A DNA stretch of 64,000 nucleotides from Candidatus Eiseniibacteriota bacterium (GCA_016710095.1 JADJLL010000023.1:1-64000); one strand, 5' to 3'; shown: positions 26,884-37,062, counted from the first letter of the stretch. A program made the numbers and translations. The notes: generated by a model not told the origin, from the letters alone.

Positions 26884-27257
26884 TCGACCAGCGGCTCGGC
26901 CGCCCGATGACGAACGAAAGTGAAGCCCCGGTGAAAAAGGCATTGACCTTTCACCGGGGCTTCCCGATAGTAGGGGCGACCGGGCGGCTGGCACCGCCAA
27001 GATATCTCGTACCCTTCAGGTGCCATGCTTGCGCCGTTTTTTTATTGCGGCGACCCACCACTCACCGCCGGTCCACTGCTCGTTCCATCCCTCCACACGA
27101 TCGCCGAGTCGATCACGAACACGATTCGTGAGCGGAACGCTAGGCTCTCGAACGAGTTGAAGCCGGAAAATGCGTTGACACAACGGGGGGGCCTTGGCAC
27201 GTTGTGCCGGATTTTCCCCAGTCCATTCGGGCCGCATTCCCAAGAGGGTCCTGTCTC
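26884..27257. other. 374-bp intergenic region with hairpins and inverted repeats
   Basis: No gene is supported here. It holds a 15-bp perfect stem at 26922-26963 and a longer-range TGGCACC/GGTGCCA pair (26989-26995 with 27019-27025) followed by a T7 run at 27037-27043. There is also an inverted repeat CACGAA-N5-TTCGTG at 27114-27130. A TTGACA at 27175-27180 may be the -35 box for the TonB-dependent receptor gene, although no good -10 follows at 17 bases. A small GGCAC/GTGCC hairpin lies at 27194-27206. Confidence 0.5.
26922..26963 (+). terminator. 15-bp perfect hairpin after the barrel gene
   Basis: GAAGCCCCGGTGAAA (26922-26936) pairs fully with TTTCACCGGGGCTTC (26949-26963) around a 12-base loop. 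The arms end in A3/T3, so it can act on both strands. No T-run follows, so it may instead protect the 3' end of the upstream message. Confidence 0.55.
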
Positions 27258-30101
27258 ATGCGTATGATCGCCAGACGTCTCATCGCGGCTGTCACCGTCG
27301 CGGGGATCTCGCTGGCGCTGGCGCTCCCCGCGCTCGCCCAGCAGAAGCCGCCTGCCTCGGCGGCACCTCGACCGGCATCCACTGCACCGGCCAAGCCGAC
27401 GACTACCGCACCCGCGAAGCCCGCGGCAGCGGCTCCCGTCGCCGCTCCGGCCAGACCCGGCGCCGCAGGCGTCGGCAAGATCGCGGGACGCGCCGTCGAG
27501 AAGGGCGGAAGCGGACTCGGGTTCGCGAACGTGATCGTGCTCGGTACCAAGCAGGGCACGATGACCGACGAGAACGGCAACTACGTGATTCCCGGTGTGC
27601 CGGTCGGAACGCAGCAGGTGAAGCTGATGGCCATCGGCTTCGAGCCTGTGATCAAGACCGTGCAGGTGAACGCCGGCCAGACCACGATGGTGCCCTTCGA
27701 AGTCGGCGCGAGCCGCACCGTGAGCACGATGCAGGAAGTCGAAGTGCGCGCGGAAAAGAAGATCGACACCAAGTCTTCGATGGCGAAGCAGTCGATCTCC
27801 GCGGAGAAGCTCAAGGAAATCCCCGTCGACAACCTGAGCCAGGCCGTCGCCACCAAGGCCGGCATCGTGGCGCAGGGCGGCCAGCTGCACTTCCGCGGCG
27901 GCCGTGGCGGTGAGGTGAAGTTCCAGTTCGACGGCGTCGAGGCCACCGACCCGGCGTTCGGCGGCAGCGCGAACATCGCCGGGCTCGCGGTGGCCGGCAC
28001 GGACGTCATCTCGGGCGGGTTCGACGCCGAGTACGGCAATGCGCTCTCGGGCGTCGTCGCCGTGACCACGAAGGAAGGCACCGACCGCTTCGGCGGCGAC
28101 GTGCGCTGGGACACGGACCGCTACGGCGATCCGACCAAGACCTTCGACAACTACGACCGGTTCCAGTTCGGCGTCGGTGGTCCGACCCCGATCAAGAACC
28201 TCACGTACTTCCTGACCTACGAAGGCACCTGGCAGGACACGTACCTGCGTTCGTCGCTGACGCACCCGCGCCGCACGCTGATGGACTTCATCCAGCTCGG
28301 CAATCGCCAGAACAACCAGATCAACACGAACTTCAAGCTTGCCTACCGCATGAACCCGCGGAACAAGTTCACGTTCGAGACGATCAACAACCGTACGCTG
28401 TCCACCCCGTACAACCACATGTGGAGCCGCAAGGGCTACGTCGCGCTCACGTACGACACGCTGCGCAACAGCCTCGGCCAGGTCGACCGGCTCAATCCGC
28501 GCTACGGCTCGTGGTCGCCGCTCAAGCTCGACTCGACCTACGTGGCGATGAACATGCCGGACCACATGCCCACCACGGACGACCGCTACCAGCAGTTCAC
28601 GACCGTGTGGACGAACCAGCTCTCGGACAAGAGCGTGTGGACGACCCGACTCTCGAGCCTGAACTTCAACACTCTCGTCTCGGTCGGCAACAAGGAACCG
28701 TGGGAGTACGACACCCAGAACCCGTTCTACTGGACGGGCAACACGGTCGTCGGCACGGAGAACAACATCTACTTCGCGACGCACGGTGACTTCCCGACGT
28801 TCCAGCACCGCCGTACCAGCGTGTACAACGTGAAGAGTGACCTCTCCACGCGCCGCTGGAAGCAGCACACGGTCAAGACCGGTATCGAAGGCAAGTACAA
28901 CCGCGTCGAGAACCTGAACCTGTCGTCCCCGAACGCGGAGTCGAACGGCCTGCCGGGCGCGACGCGCTCCGAGTACGTGAACTACAACCCCGAAGGCGCC
29001 GCCTACCTTCAGGACCGTTGGGAGTTCGAAGGTCTCGTGCTCAACGCCGGCATCCGCTTCGACCTGTTCACGCCCGGCGACCAGATCTCCAGCGTCGACC
29101 TGCGCTCGGGTGACCGCTACAAGAAGCAGTTCAGCCCGCGTCTCGGCATCGCGTATCCCGTCTCGGATCGCGACGTGCTGAGCTTCCACTACGGCTGGAC
29201 GTTCCAGACGCCCGCGCGTTCGTTCATCTTCGAGAACCGCGGCATCAGCTCCACGGTCGGTATCCGCGGCAACCCCGACCTCGAGCCGGAAACGAACATC
29301 GCTTACCAGGCCGGCGTGCAGCACCTGTTCTCGAAGGACATCTCGGGCACGTTCTCGGTGTTCTTCAAGGACATCTACGGCCTGATCACGGTCCGCCAGG
29401 AGCGTGACGAGAACGGCAACCTGATCAGCGTGTACTTCAACGGCGACTACGCCTCCGCGCGCGGGTTCGAGACGAGCATCTCGAAGAGCTTCAGCCACAA
29501 GTTCTCTGCCGACATCAGCTACACGTACTCGATCGCGACCGGCGTCGCGTCGGATCCCAGCCAGGCCCTGCAGTTCTTCAACGGCGGCCGCCTGTACCTG
29601 CCGATTTCCGAGCAGGCGCTCGACTGGGACCAGCGCAACACGGTGAACATCAACGCCACCGTGCGCGACCCGGGCAAGTGGGGCCTCCGCATGCTGTGGT
29701 CGTACGGCTCGGGCTTCCCGTTCACGCCCACGTTCCGCAACGACCGCCGTCCGGACCCGGTGCTCAACAACTCGCGCCGCCAGCCGAGCGAGTCGCGCCT
29801 GACGCTGGACGGCGACAAGTTCTACCGGATCTGGGGCCAGAACGTGATGCTCTTCGTGGACGCGCGCAACGTCCTCGATTCGAAGAACATCTCGAGCCTT
29901 CAGCAGGGCTCGGCGCCGAATCCGTACGTGAACGCCGCCGGCAACGACTACCTGATCTACTACACCGAGACTGGCCGTGCGGGTGGTGCTTACCTGCAGG
30001 ACATCAACGGTGACAACGTTCTCGACTGGGTCCCGGTGCACGATCCGCGCGTCTTCGAAGAAGGCCGGAACGTGCGCATGGGCATCAGCCTGAGCTTCTA
30101 G
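27258..30101 (+). CDS. TonB-dependent receptor with carboxypeptidase-regulatory-like N-terminal domain
   Basis: A 947-residue outer-membrane active-transport receptor powered by TonB. Order of parts: signal peptide (to LPALAQ), a Pro/Ala/Thr-rich linker (about residues 28-70), and a CarboxypepD_reg-like beta-sandwich (about 72-150; GTMTDENGNYVIPGVPVGT). A TonB-box-like segment MQEVEVRAEKK (from residue 158) is followed by a plug (about 180-280; LHFRGGRGGEVKFQFDGV and SGGFDAEYGNALSGVV) and a 22-strand-type barrel ending in MGISLSF. The extra N-terminal domain is typical of Bacteroidota/FCB receptors. The next two genes encode a large secreted protein and a PorV-like barrel. The substrate is unknown. 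The start ATG has only weak GAGGG upstream. Confidence 0.9.
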   Translation: MRMIARRLIAAVTVAGISLALALPALAQQKPPASAAPRPASTAPAKPTTTAPAKPAAAAPVAAPARPGAAGVGKIAGRAVEKGGSGLGFANVIVLGTKQGTMTDENGNYVIPGVPVGTQQVKLMAIGFEPVIKTVQVNAGQTTMVPFEVGASRTVSTMQEVEVRAEKKIDTKSSMAKQSISAEKLKEIPVDNLSQAVATKAGIVAQGGQLHFRGGRGGEVKFQFDGVEATDPAFGGSANIAGLAVAGTDVISGGFDAEYGNALSGVVAVTTKEGTDRFGGDVRWDTDRYGDPTKTFDNYDRFQFGVGGPTPIKNLTYFLTYEGTWQDTYLRSSLTHPRRTLMDFIQLGNRQNNQINTNFKLAYRMNPRNKFTFETINNRTLSTPYNHMWSRKGYVALTYDTLRNSLGQVDRLNPRYGSWSPLKLDSTYVAMNMPDHMPTTDDRYQQFTTVWTNQLSDKSVWTTRLSSLNFNTLVSVGNKEPWEYDTQNPFYWTGNTVVGTENNIYFATHGDFPTFQHRRTSVYNVKSDLSTRRWKQHTVKTGIEGKYNRVENLNLSSPNAESNGLPGATRSEYVNYNPEGAAYLQDRWEFEGLVLNAGIRFDLFTPGDQISSVDLRSGDRYKKQFSPRLGIAYPVSDRDVLSFHYGWTFQTPARSFIFENRGISSTVGIRGNPDLEPETNIAYQAGVQHLFSKDISGTFSVFFKDIYGLITVRQERDENGNLISVYFNGDYASARGFETSISKSFSHKFSADISYTYSIATGVASDPSQALQFFNGGRLYLPISEQALDWDQRNTVNINATVRDPGKWGLRMLWSYGSGFPFTPTFRNDRRPDPVLNNSRRQPSESRLTLDGDKFYRIWGQNVMLFVDARNVLDSKNISSLQQGSAPNPYVNAAGNDYLIYYTETGRAGGAYLQDINGDNVLDWVPVHDPRVFEEGRNVRMGISLSF

Positions 30102-30130
30102 GGATACCGGGAATGAAGGAGCTTGGTGGC

Positions 30131-33045
30131 ATGAATCGAAAGACCGCTGGTCTGCTCCGGATCGGGTTCGCCGTGCTGTGCATGACGGCGCTCACCGTAC
30201 CCGCGTTCGCGCGGCTCCCGGAGAACGATCCCGAGTGGCAGGACATCCTGCAGCTGCAGGCCGAGTACGGGGTGGGGCCGCTCGCGGCTCAGTCGGGTCG
30301 CGTCGCGCGTCCCGCCGCTATTCCCGACATCTTCGGCCCCGGCGCGGTGCTGACCGTCGGCAACGTGTTCATGAAGTGCACGAACTACGGCTTCGACGGC
30401 AACCCGTTCACGAATGTCTCGAGCGATCCGTCCGGCCAGTGGCCGGGCGCTTCCGCGGTCGAGTACCTGAACCTGCTCGGCATCGGTGTCGGCGGCGTGA
30501 ATCCGTTCGCGAATGACCCGCTCGCCGTGCGCCGCGTGAGCCTCACGACGGAGTGGCGTCCCGCGACGCTCGATGCGGAAGACCGCATGTACCGCTCGTA
30601 TGACGGCATCGTGAACGGCACGCGCTTCATCAACGACGACGGCGACTCGGATCCGGCGACCGGCGACGGCCTCTACGACGAGGACTTCCTCGACGGGCGG
30701 GACAACGACGGAGACGGCCGCATCGACGAGGATTTCGGCGCCCTCGGCCAGCAGATGTACACGTGCGTGATGCGCGACGACACGCAGCAGGCGATTCAGG
30801 CCGCCGCGGCCGAGCGACACGTGCCGCTCGGGCTCGAATGCCGCAAGAGCGATTGGGCCTATTCGATTCCGGGTTTCACGGACTTCAACGTCATCCAGTA
30901 CGACTTCTACAACCGTTCGGGCCACACGATCGACTCGCTCATGGTCGCGTTCCGTACGGACATGGACTGCGGTCCGATCGAGAAGTCGAACTACTTCTCG
31001 GACGACTTCAACCTGCCGCAGTACCCGCAGGGCGACTTCATCATCGAGACCAAGTCCACCGACCTTCGCCTGCAGCCGGCCAGCGACCGTCCGCAGGTCA
31101 ACGACGCCGCCGTGACCCTCGCCTGTGCACGCACTACAAGATCCGCGTGCAGGGCTGGTCCATCACGGACGACGACGGCGACGAGGACAAGACGACGGGT
31201 GTGGGCACCATCATGCTGATCGATCACACGATCGATCCGACGGGCGTCAACGGTCCCATGCGCGTCCAGCTGCACTCGTTCCGCTCGTTCGTCGGCGGCA
31301 CGCCGTACCAGCAGGGCGGCAACCCGACCATCGACCAGCAGCGCTTCGAGCTGATGGCGAGTGGCGAGAACGTCGACCGTGAGACCGGCTTCGTCACGTC
31401 GGTTCCCGGTGACCAGAAGGGTGACTACACCGAGTGGGCCGTGATCGGACCGTGGCGCAACGTCGCCGACGGCGCCAAGATCTCGGCGACGCTCGCGTTC
31501 GGCGTCAAGCCCGGCAAGCGCACGCTCGCCGCGAGCTACATGACGGACTTCGCGCGCTTCGCTCGCGACAGCGTCATCACCCGATACGGCACCGACCTCA
31601 AGTACCGCTTCGTCTACGACGCCGCGTCGCTCATCGACAAGTATCCGTCGCTCGAGAACGCGATCGCCGCTCAGGTGGCGTTCGAAGGCGCGTACGAGTC
31701 GAAGGCGTGGCCGGCGCTGCCGGACGCTCCCGGCCGCGAGACGCCGCTCAAGGCGCCCCTGGGCCAGTTCTTCTACACCAACGGTTGCGAAGTCCGCGAT
31801 CCCGCGCCGCGTCTGGTGACGGACCGTCAGTACGAGTGGTTCGACTTCGACTGCGACTACTGCACGGGCGCGTTCTCCACCAGCCGTGGCGGCCTGTTCC
31901 ACCGCACGTGGCTGGCCGAAGCTCCGCCGCCGAGCCCGAACACGAACATGGCGGTGAGCTACAACTACTCCGACAATCCCGAGCGCATCTTCGTGCCGGC
32001 CGGCGACGGCCAGGTCACGATCGCCTGGGACAACCTGTCCGAGACGACGCCGGATCCGAAGACCGGTCAGTTCGACTTCCGTGGCTACCGCATCTGGAAG
32101 GTCTCGAACTGGCAGAGGCCTGTGGGTTCGGGCGGTCCGAACGAAGACGACTGGACGCTGCTCGCCGAGTACCGGTTGTTCGACCAGTACGAGACCAACG
32201 GTCACGTGTGCCCGCCCGAGAGCGCGGCGGTCTGCACGCCCGGCGACACCGTCGGCCCGTTCGTCTTCATCCCGAGTGACGGCACCATCCGCCGCGTGCT
32301 GCTGAGCCGTGGCGACCTGTGGAACCGCCAGACGGGCGACGTCATCACGCCGGACCCGGCCGTGCTCTGCAAGGGCTGGCCGAACTGTCTCCACGACGAC
32401 GGCTTCCCGCTCGGCCAGACCAGCGGCGGCCGCGTCTCGCACGACCGCTACCCGGTCGGCCGCTATCGCTACGTGGATCGCGAAGTGAAGAACGGCTTCG
32501 TGTACTTCTACGCGGTGACGGCGTTCGACTCGACCGGCTCGGGCGACCAGATCTCCATCCTCAGCAGCCGCCGTTCCGCGGTGGAAGCCGAAGGCATCGT
32601 CCCGCAGGTCGCGTCCGCCGCGACCGGCAACGCCGATCACGTCTGGGTCGTGCCGAATCCGTATCGCGGCGTCCGGGCGATCAACGATCGTCCGTCGTCG
32701 TGGGACCTGACGCCGAACGCGTCGGACCCGACCGGAACGCACATCGACTTCCTCGGGCTGCCGCGCGGTTCCTACACGATCAAGATCTTCACCGTGTCGG
32801 GTGATGAAGTCGCCACGATCAACTCCACCGACGGCGTCAACGAGTCGGTGCGTGGCCCCATGACCGACGACGGCGGCACGACTCACCCGGGTTACAACCG
32901 TCAGCAGGACAACGCGAATGACGGTCAGGCACGATGGAATCTGATCTCGCGCAACGGACAGGACGTGGTGAGCGGTATCTACCTGTTCACGGTCGAGGTC
33001 GGTGGCACTGTCAAGAACCGCGGCAAGTTCGTCATCATCCGCTAG
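30131..33045 (+). CDS. large secreted protein with Ca-motif and FlgD/type-9-like C-terminal domain (frame break near 31120)
   Basis: ATG 30131 is preferred to 30113 because AAGGAG sits 9 bases before it. A signal peptide ends at PAFAR. Around residues 175-210 lies an Asp-rich stretch (DGDSDPATGDGLYDEDF, then DNDGDGRIDEDFG) like thrombospondin-type-3/EF-hand-like calcium loops. The frame breaks between about 31115 and 31130; downstream (frame of 33045) come SITDDDGDEDKTTG and a fibronectin-III-like region (DFRGYRIWKVSNWQ). The C-terminal domain contains VVPNPYRGV, YTIKIFTVSGDEV and VVSGIYLFTVE and ends KFVIIR. That terminus matches the FlgD-Ig/type-9-secretion sorting-domain style of FCB bacteria. 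Joined length is about 970 residues. It lies between the TonB receptor and a PorV-like gene. Confidence 0.78.
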
Positions 33046-33067
33046 CGGCGGTGAAGGAGGAGTAATC

Positions 33068-34011
33068 GTGAAGAAGTGGATCGTGGCGGTGGGTCTGGCC
33101 GGGATGCTGGTCCCGGGTCTGGCTTTCTCCGCCCAGATTTTCGAGAAGGTCGGAACGTTCGACGGGCAGTTCCTGAAGATCGGCGTGGGCGCGCGTGCCG
33201 CGGCCATGGGCGGCGCCTTCGTGGCGGTCGCCGATGACGCGACGGCGCTGTACTACAACGCCGCCGGTATCGCCCGCATCGACGCCGAGAAGTCCGAGAT
33301 CTCGCTCAACCACGCCAACTGGCCGGCTGAGCTGTCGTTCGACCAGGTCGGCTACGTCTTCCACGTGAAGAAGATCCCCGGCGCCTTCGGCATCAGCGCG
33401 CGCGCACTCACCATGCAGCCCATGGAAGAGACGACCGCGTACCAGCCGTACGGCACGGGCGCACCTTCGACGCCGGCATGATGACGGTCGGCCTCACGTA
33501 CGCGCGGTCCTTCACGGACAAGTTCAGCGCGGGCGTGACGGGCAACTTCATCCACGAGGGCCTCGCGGACCTCAGCCAGCAGACGGTCGCGTTCGACATC
33601 GGTACGCTCTACGACGTCGGTACGGCCGGCATGAAGATCGGCATGGCGATTCAGTCCATCGGGTCGCAGGTGAAGTTCATCGAGCGCGAAGCGCGCATTC
33701 CCGCGATCTTCCGCGTCGGCACGTCGGCGACGCTGATGTCGACGCCGGAGCAGCGGCTCGTCGGTTCGTTCGAGTTCTCGCATCCGCCGGACAACTCGGA
33801 GCGCATGAACGTGGGCGCGGAGTACGCGTTCCGCAACTACCTGTTCCTCCGGGGCGGCTACAACATGAACTACGACTCGGAAGGAATCGCGGGCGGCGCC
33901 GGATTCCACTTCCCGGTGTCGGCGGTCGGCATGGCGGATCTCGATTACGCCTACACCGACATGCGTGACCTGGGCGCGGCGCACCGCTTCTCGCTCAAGT
34001 TCCAGTTCTGA
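33068..34011 (+). CDS. PorV/PorQ-like outer-membrane barrel protein (frame break near 33461)
   Basis: GTG 33068 has AAGGAGGAG 6-8 bases upstream and a signal peptide ending LAFSAQ. The N-terminal GVGARAAAMGGAFVAVADDA with YYNAAGIARI is the family signature of PorV/PorQ-type barrels, which shuttle type-9 cargo or act as hydrophobic-solute pores. The frame breaks at 33460-33462: restoring one C in GGGCGCACC gives YGTGRTFDAGMMTVGLTYA in one frame. The joined protein is about 314 residues and ends in RFSLKFQF, an aromatic barrel C-terminus. It follows the secreted protein by 22 bases and is followed by a strong terminator. Confidence 0.82.
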
Positions 34012-34047
34012 GGCCGATACGCTTCGCGATTACTTCCAGACCAGCCT

Positions 34048-34085
34048 GACGGCGCGTCCCCACGCGGGACGCGCCGTCTGTCTTT
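34048..34085 (+). terminator. rho-independent terminator of the receptor/secreted protein/PorV run
   Basis: GACGGCGCGTCCC (34048-34060) pairs fully with GGGACGCGCCGTC (34066-34078), 13 bp with a 5-base loop, followed by TGTCTTT. It lies 37 bases after the PorV-like stop. Confidence 0.8.
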
Positions 34086-34095
34086 CCGGGCGCTC

Positions 34096-35538
34096 GTGCT
34101 CTCGCTCGCCGCGGCCTGCGCGCTCGTGTCCGTCGCACGTTCCGAAGAGATGCGCGCCGAAGGCCCGCCGCCCTGGCGTGTGGGCGGGACGGTGGGCTTC
34201 ACGCTCGACGCCACGACCCGTCCGGACAGCTCCGGGCTCGTGCTCGACGTGGCCGTGCGCATTCCGCCCGCGACCCTCATGCAGCTCGAGCGCGACGCGG
34301 ACGGCGTCGCCCGTCTGGTCGCGAGCGCGGCGGTGAAGGGGCGCTTCGGCTCTTCGACGCTCGAGTCGCAGACCGAGGTCGTGCTCTCGGCCTCGGACAC
34401 GGTCCGCAGCCAGGGCAAGGTCGTCTACCTGCATTTCCCGGCGGCGCCGGGGCCGTGCCGCATCACGGTGAAGCTCACCGACGCCGTCTCGCACCGGCCG
34501 GCGCTCTTCCGTTCGAGCAAGGACGCGCACGAGTCCGTCGCGATCCGTGGCGAGATCGAGATCCCGCGCGCCTCGTCCGGCCGCGACCTTTCGGATCCGC
34601 AGTTCCTCTGGCCCACGGTGGACGGCCGCGAAGGGCTCGCCTTCGTGCGCGCCGGTCGCACGTGCGTGCCGAATCCCGACCGGCTCTACGGTCTGTACGC
34701 GACCGACTTGCGCGCGGCCTTCGTGGCGCGCTCCAAGCCCGGTGACGAGCGCGCGTGGCACTGGGTCGCGCGTGTCTACGACGCGCGTGGCGAGGGTGTC
34801 GCGCAGGCCGAGAGCACCGGCGCCGTCGGCCGCATGCTCGACGCCGAGGTGCGCTTCGACCTGTCGTCCGAACCCGCGGGCGCGTACGACCTCGAGGTGA
34901 AGGCGTGGCAGGAGGGCGACGCGAACGCGCTCATGCGCCGCGCGCGCTTCAGCGTCGGCTGGCAGTCCGACACGTGGCTGCGCAACGCCGCCGACGTGAT
35001 GGACGACGCGCACTTCCTGCTCGACGCGGACGGCGAGGAAGCGTTCCTCGTCACGCCGCCCGGCGAGCAGGAGCGCGTGATGAGCGAGTTCTGGGCGAAG
35101 CGCGATCCCACGCCCGAGACCGCGATCAACGAATCGCTGATCGAGTTCCGCGAGCGCGTGAAGTACGCGAACGAGAACTTCACCAAGCTCGGTGTCGAGA
35201 AGGGCATGTACACCGACATGGGCCGCGTGTACATCCGCTACGGCGCTCCGAGCGAGATCACGCACCAGGTGATTCCCGCGGGTTCCGAGACGCTCACGCA
35301 GCAGCTCGAGCAGATCGTCGTCACCGAGGACCGAGCGCTGGGTGGTGACGTGCGCATGAAGGGCCTCGGCGGCGACATGCGTCCGTTCGAAGTCTGGGTG
35401 TACGAGGGCGACATCCCGTTGCCGCTCGACGCCGACCCCGCCGACAAGAGCCGCGGCCGCGTGCGCCGCCGCATGATGTTCCTGTTCGTCGACGATCAGG
35501 GACTCGGGCTCTACCGGCTGCGCTACTCGACCGAGTAG
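34096..35538 (+). CDS. GWxTD-type domain protein, secreted
   Basis: A 480-residue protein starting at GTG 34096 with a short hydrophobic signal-like N-terminus (LSLAAACALVSVA). The N-terminal half is beta-rich. The C-terminal third has the layout of GWxTD-domain proteins: FWAKRDPTPETAINES, then FRERVKYANENF, and then GMYTDMGRVYIRYGAP, where the family normally has GWxTDRGxxYI. The tryptophan is therefore replaced by methionine. These proteins are common in Acidobacteriota, Gemmatimonadota and related phyla and their function is unknown. It starts just after a terminator; no clear promoter of its own was found, and the start codon is the least certain part. Confidence 0.8.
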   Translation: MLSLAAACALVSVARSEEMRAEGPPPWRVGGTVGFTLDATTRPDSSGLVLDVAVRIPPATLMQLERDADGVARLVASAAVKGRFGSSTLESQTEVVLSASDTVRSQGKVVYLHFPAAPGPCRITVKLTDAVSHRPALFRSSKDAHESVAIRGEIEIPRASSGRDLSDPQFLWPTVDGREGLAFVRAGRTCVPNPDRLYGLYATDLRAAFVARSKPGDERAWHWVARVYDARGEGVAQAESTGAVGRMLDAEVRFDLSSEPAGAYDLEVKAWQEGDANALMRRARFSVGWQSDTWLRNAADVMDDAHFLLDADGEEAFLVTPPGEQERVMSEFWAKRDPTPETAINESLIEFRERVKYANENFTKLGVEKGMYTDMGRVYIRYGAPSEITHQVIPAGSETLTQQLEQIVVTEDRALGGDVRMKGLGGDMRPFEVWVYEGDIPLPLDADPADKSRGRVRRRMMFLFVDDQGLGLYRLRYSTE

Positions 35539-36060
35539 GACGTGCTCCCCGGGGCGTCGCCGCCCCGGGGGAGCCGCCCGCTTGACCGCGCCCGCCACAC
35601 GTCGCATATTGCTTCCGAGTGTTTCTGTAACTCTTTGACGTTCCCTGACTTCGCGGTTTCCGTCGGGACGTCTCGGGAGGGCGCGTGATGGGGTGGAGCA
35701 GGCGGACCGGAGCAGCCGAAGGTGCTGGATCTGGCGCATCCGTCCGCTTCGATCGCGCGACTCGCAACGCCGGCCCCGCCCGCTCGCCGCGAACCTTGCC
35801 GGCCCCGGACACGATCCGCTCGCAAGCTGCCGATGATGCCGTCGTGCGCTCGTCCGTGCCGAAGCCGGACTGGAGCCTGCGCCCTTCGCTCGATCGCTCC
35901 CGCGCACGAGCGCTCGCGCAGTCACCCACATTCTCGATTTTCTTCACGCGGGAGGAGCGCCGTCCATCGGGCGGAGCTTCCGGAACGTCCCGCTCACCGA
36001 TGGGTTCGAAGTAGGAAACGCCGTCGCGTACGCGCCGGCTGAACAGGGAAGGAGACTCGG
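35539..36060. other. 522-bp region upstream of gap: promoter candidate and long leader
   Basis: No gene is well supported. A promoter candidate is at 35582-35610, which would leave a leader of about 440 bases before gap. An open frame from GTG 35685 to 36014 (109 codons) has Arg/Ser/Pro-rich composition and no recognisable domain, so I do not call it. GGAAGGAG just before 36061 is the gap ribosome-binding site. I see no terminator or known riboswitch consensus. Confidence 0.5.
35582..35610 (+). promoter_or_regulatory. candidate sigma-70 promoter upstream of gap-pgk-tpiA
   Basis: TTGACC (35582-35587), a 17-base spacer and CATATT (35605-35610), one of few AT-rich -10-like hexamers in this area. 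Its distance from gap (about 440 bases) is unusually long. Confidence 0.45.
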
Positions 36061-37062
36061 ATGGCTCTCAAGGTTGCAATCAACGGTTTCGGCCGCATCG
36101 GCCGCCTCGTCGTTCGCGCCGCCAAGCAGCGCAAGGCCAACATCGATTTCGTCGCCGTGAACGACCTCACGGACGCCAACACCCTGGCGCACCTGCTCAA
36201 GTACGACACCGTGCACCGCATCTGGCACGAAGCGTCGAGCAAGGCCGTCGACGGCAAGCTCGTCATCGCCGGCGACTCGATCAACGTGACCGCCGAGAAG
36301 GATCCGTCGAAGCTGCCGTGGAAGGCGCTCGGCGTCGACGTCGTGCTCGAAGCGACCGGCAAGTTCTCCGATCGCGACAAGGCCGCGGTGCACCTCGAGG
36401 CCGGCGCGAAGAGCGTGCTCGTCTCGGCTCCGTCGAAGGGCGCGGACCTCACGTTCGTCATGGGCGTGAACGACCAGCTGTTCGATCGTGAGAAGCACAA
36501 GGTGTTCAGCATCGGCTCGTGCACGACCAACTGCCTCGCGCCGGTCGCCAAGGTGCTCGAGGACTCGTTCGGCATCGAGCGCGGCTTCATGACCACGATC
36601 CACGCGTACACGAACGACCAGAACATCCTCGACCTGCCGCACAAGGACCTGCGTCGCGCGCGTGCCGCCGCGATGAGCATGATCCCGACGTCGACCGGCG
36701 CCGCGAAGGCGATCGCCGAAGTGCTGCCGAGCCTCAAGGGCAAGCTCGACGGTCTCGCCGTGCGCGTCCCGGTGCAGGACGGCTCGCTCGTCGACCTCGT
36801 CGTGAAGCTGAAGAAGAAGACGACGAAGGACGAGATCAACGCGGCGATGAAGACGGCCGCGAACGGTCCGCTCAAGGGCTACCTCGAGTACTGCGAGGAT
36901 CCGATCGTCTCGAACGACGTCATCGGCAACCCGGCGAGCAGCGTGTTCGATTCGCTCTCCACGCTGGTCATGGACGGCGACATGGTCAAGGTGATGTCGT
37001 GGTACGACAACGAGTGGGGCTTCTCGAACCGAGTGGTCGACGCCCTTCTCAAGATGTCGTAG
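36061..37062 (+). CDS. gap: glyceraldehyde-3-phosphate dehydrogenase
   Basis: Oxidises glyceraldehyde 3-phosphate to 1,3-bisphosphoglycerate with NAD(P). The 333 residues begin with the Rossmann motif INGFGRIGRLVVRAA. The catalytic cysteine is C154 in SCTTNCLAPVAKVL, and DLPHKDLRRARAAAMSMIPT, NEWGFSNRVVDAL and other family blocks are present. It opens the glycolytic run gap-pgk-tpiA with a GGAAGGAG ribosome-binding site. Confidence 0.96.
   Translation: MALKVAINGFGRIGRLVVRAAKQRKANIDFVAVNDLTDANTLAHLLKYDTVHRIWHEASSKAVDGKLVIAGDSINVTAEKDPSKLPWKALGVDVVLEATGKFSDRDKAAVHLEAGAKSVLVSAPSKGADLTFVMGVNDQLFDREKHKVFSIGSCTTNCLAPVAKVLEDSFGIERGFMTTIHAYTNDQNILDLPHKDLRRARAAAMSMIPTSTGAAKAIAEVLPSLKGKLDGLAVRVPVQDGSLVDLVVKLKKKTTKDEINAAMKTAANGPLKGYLEYCEDPIVSNDVIGNPASSVFDSLSTLVMDGDMVKVMSWYDNEWGFSNRVVDALLKMS

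Noticed and set aside
35685..36014. 109-codon frame upstream of gap starting at GTG
   Set aside because: Ser/Arg/Pro-rich composition, no recognisable motif and no good ribosome-binding site; not distinguishable from chance in this base composition.
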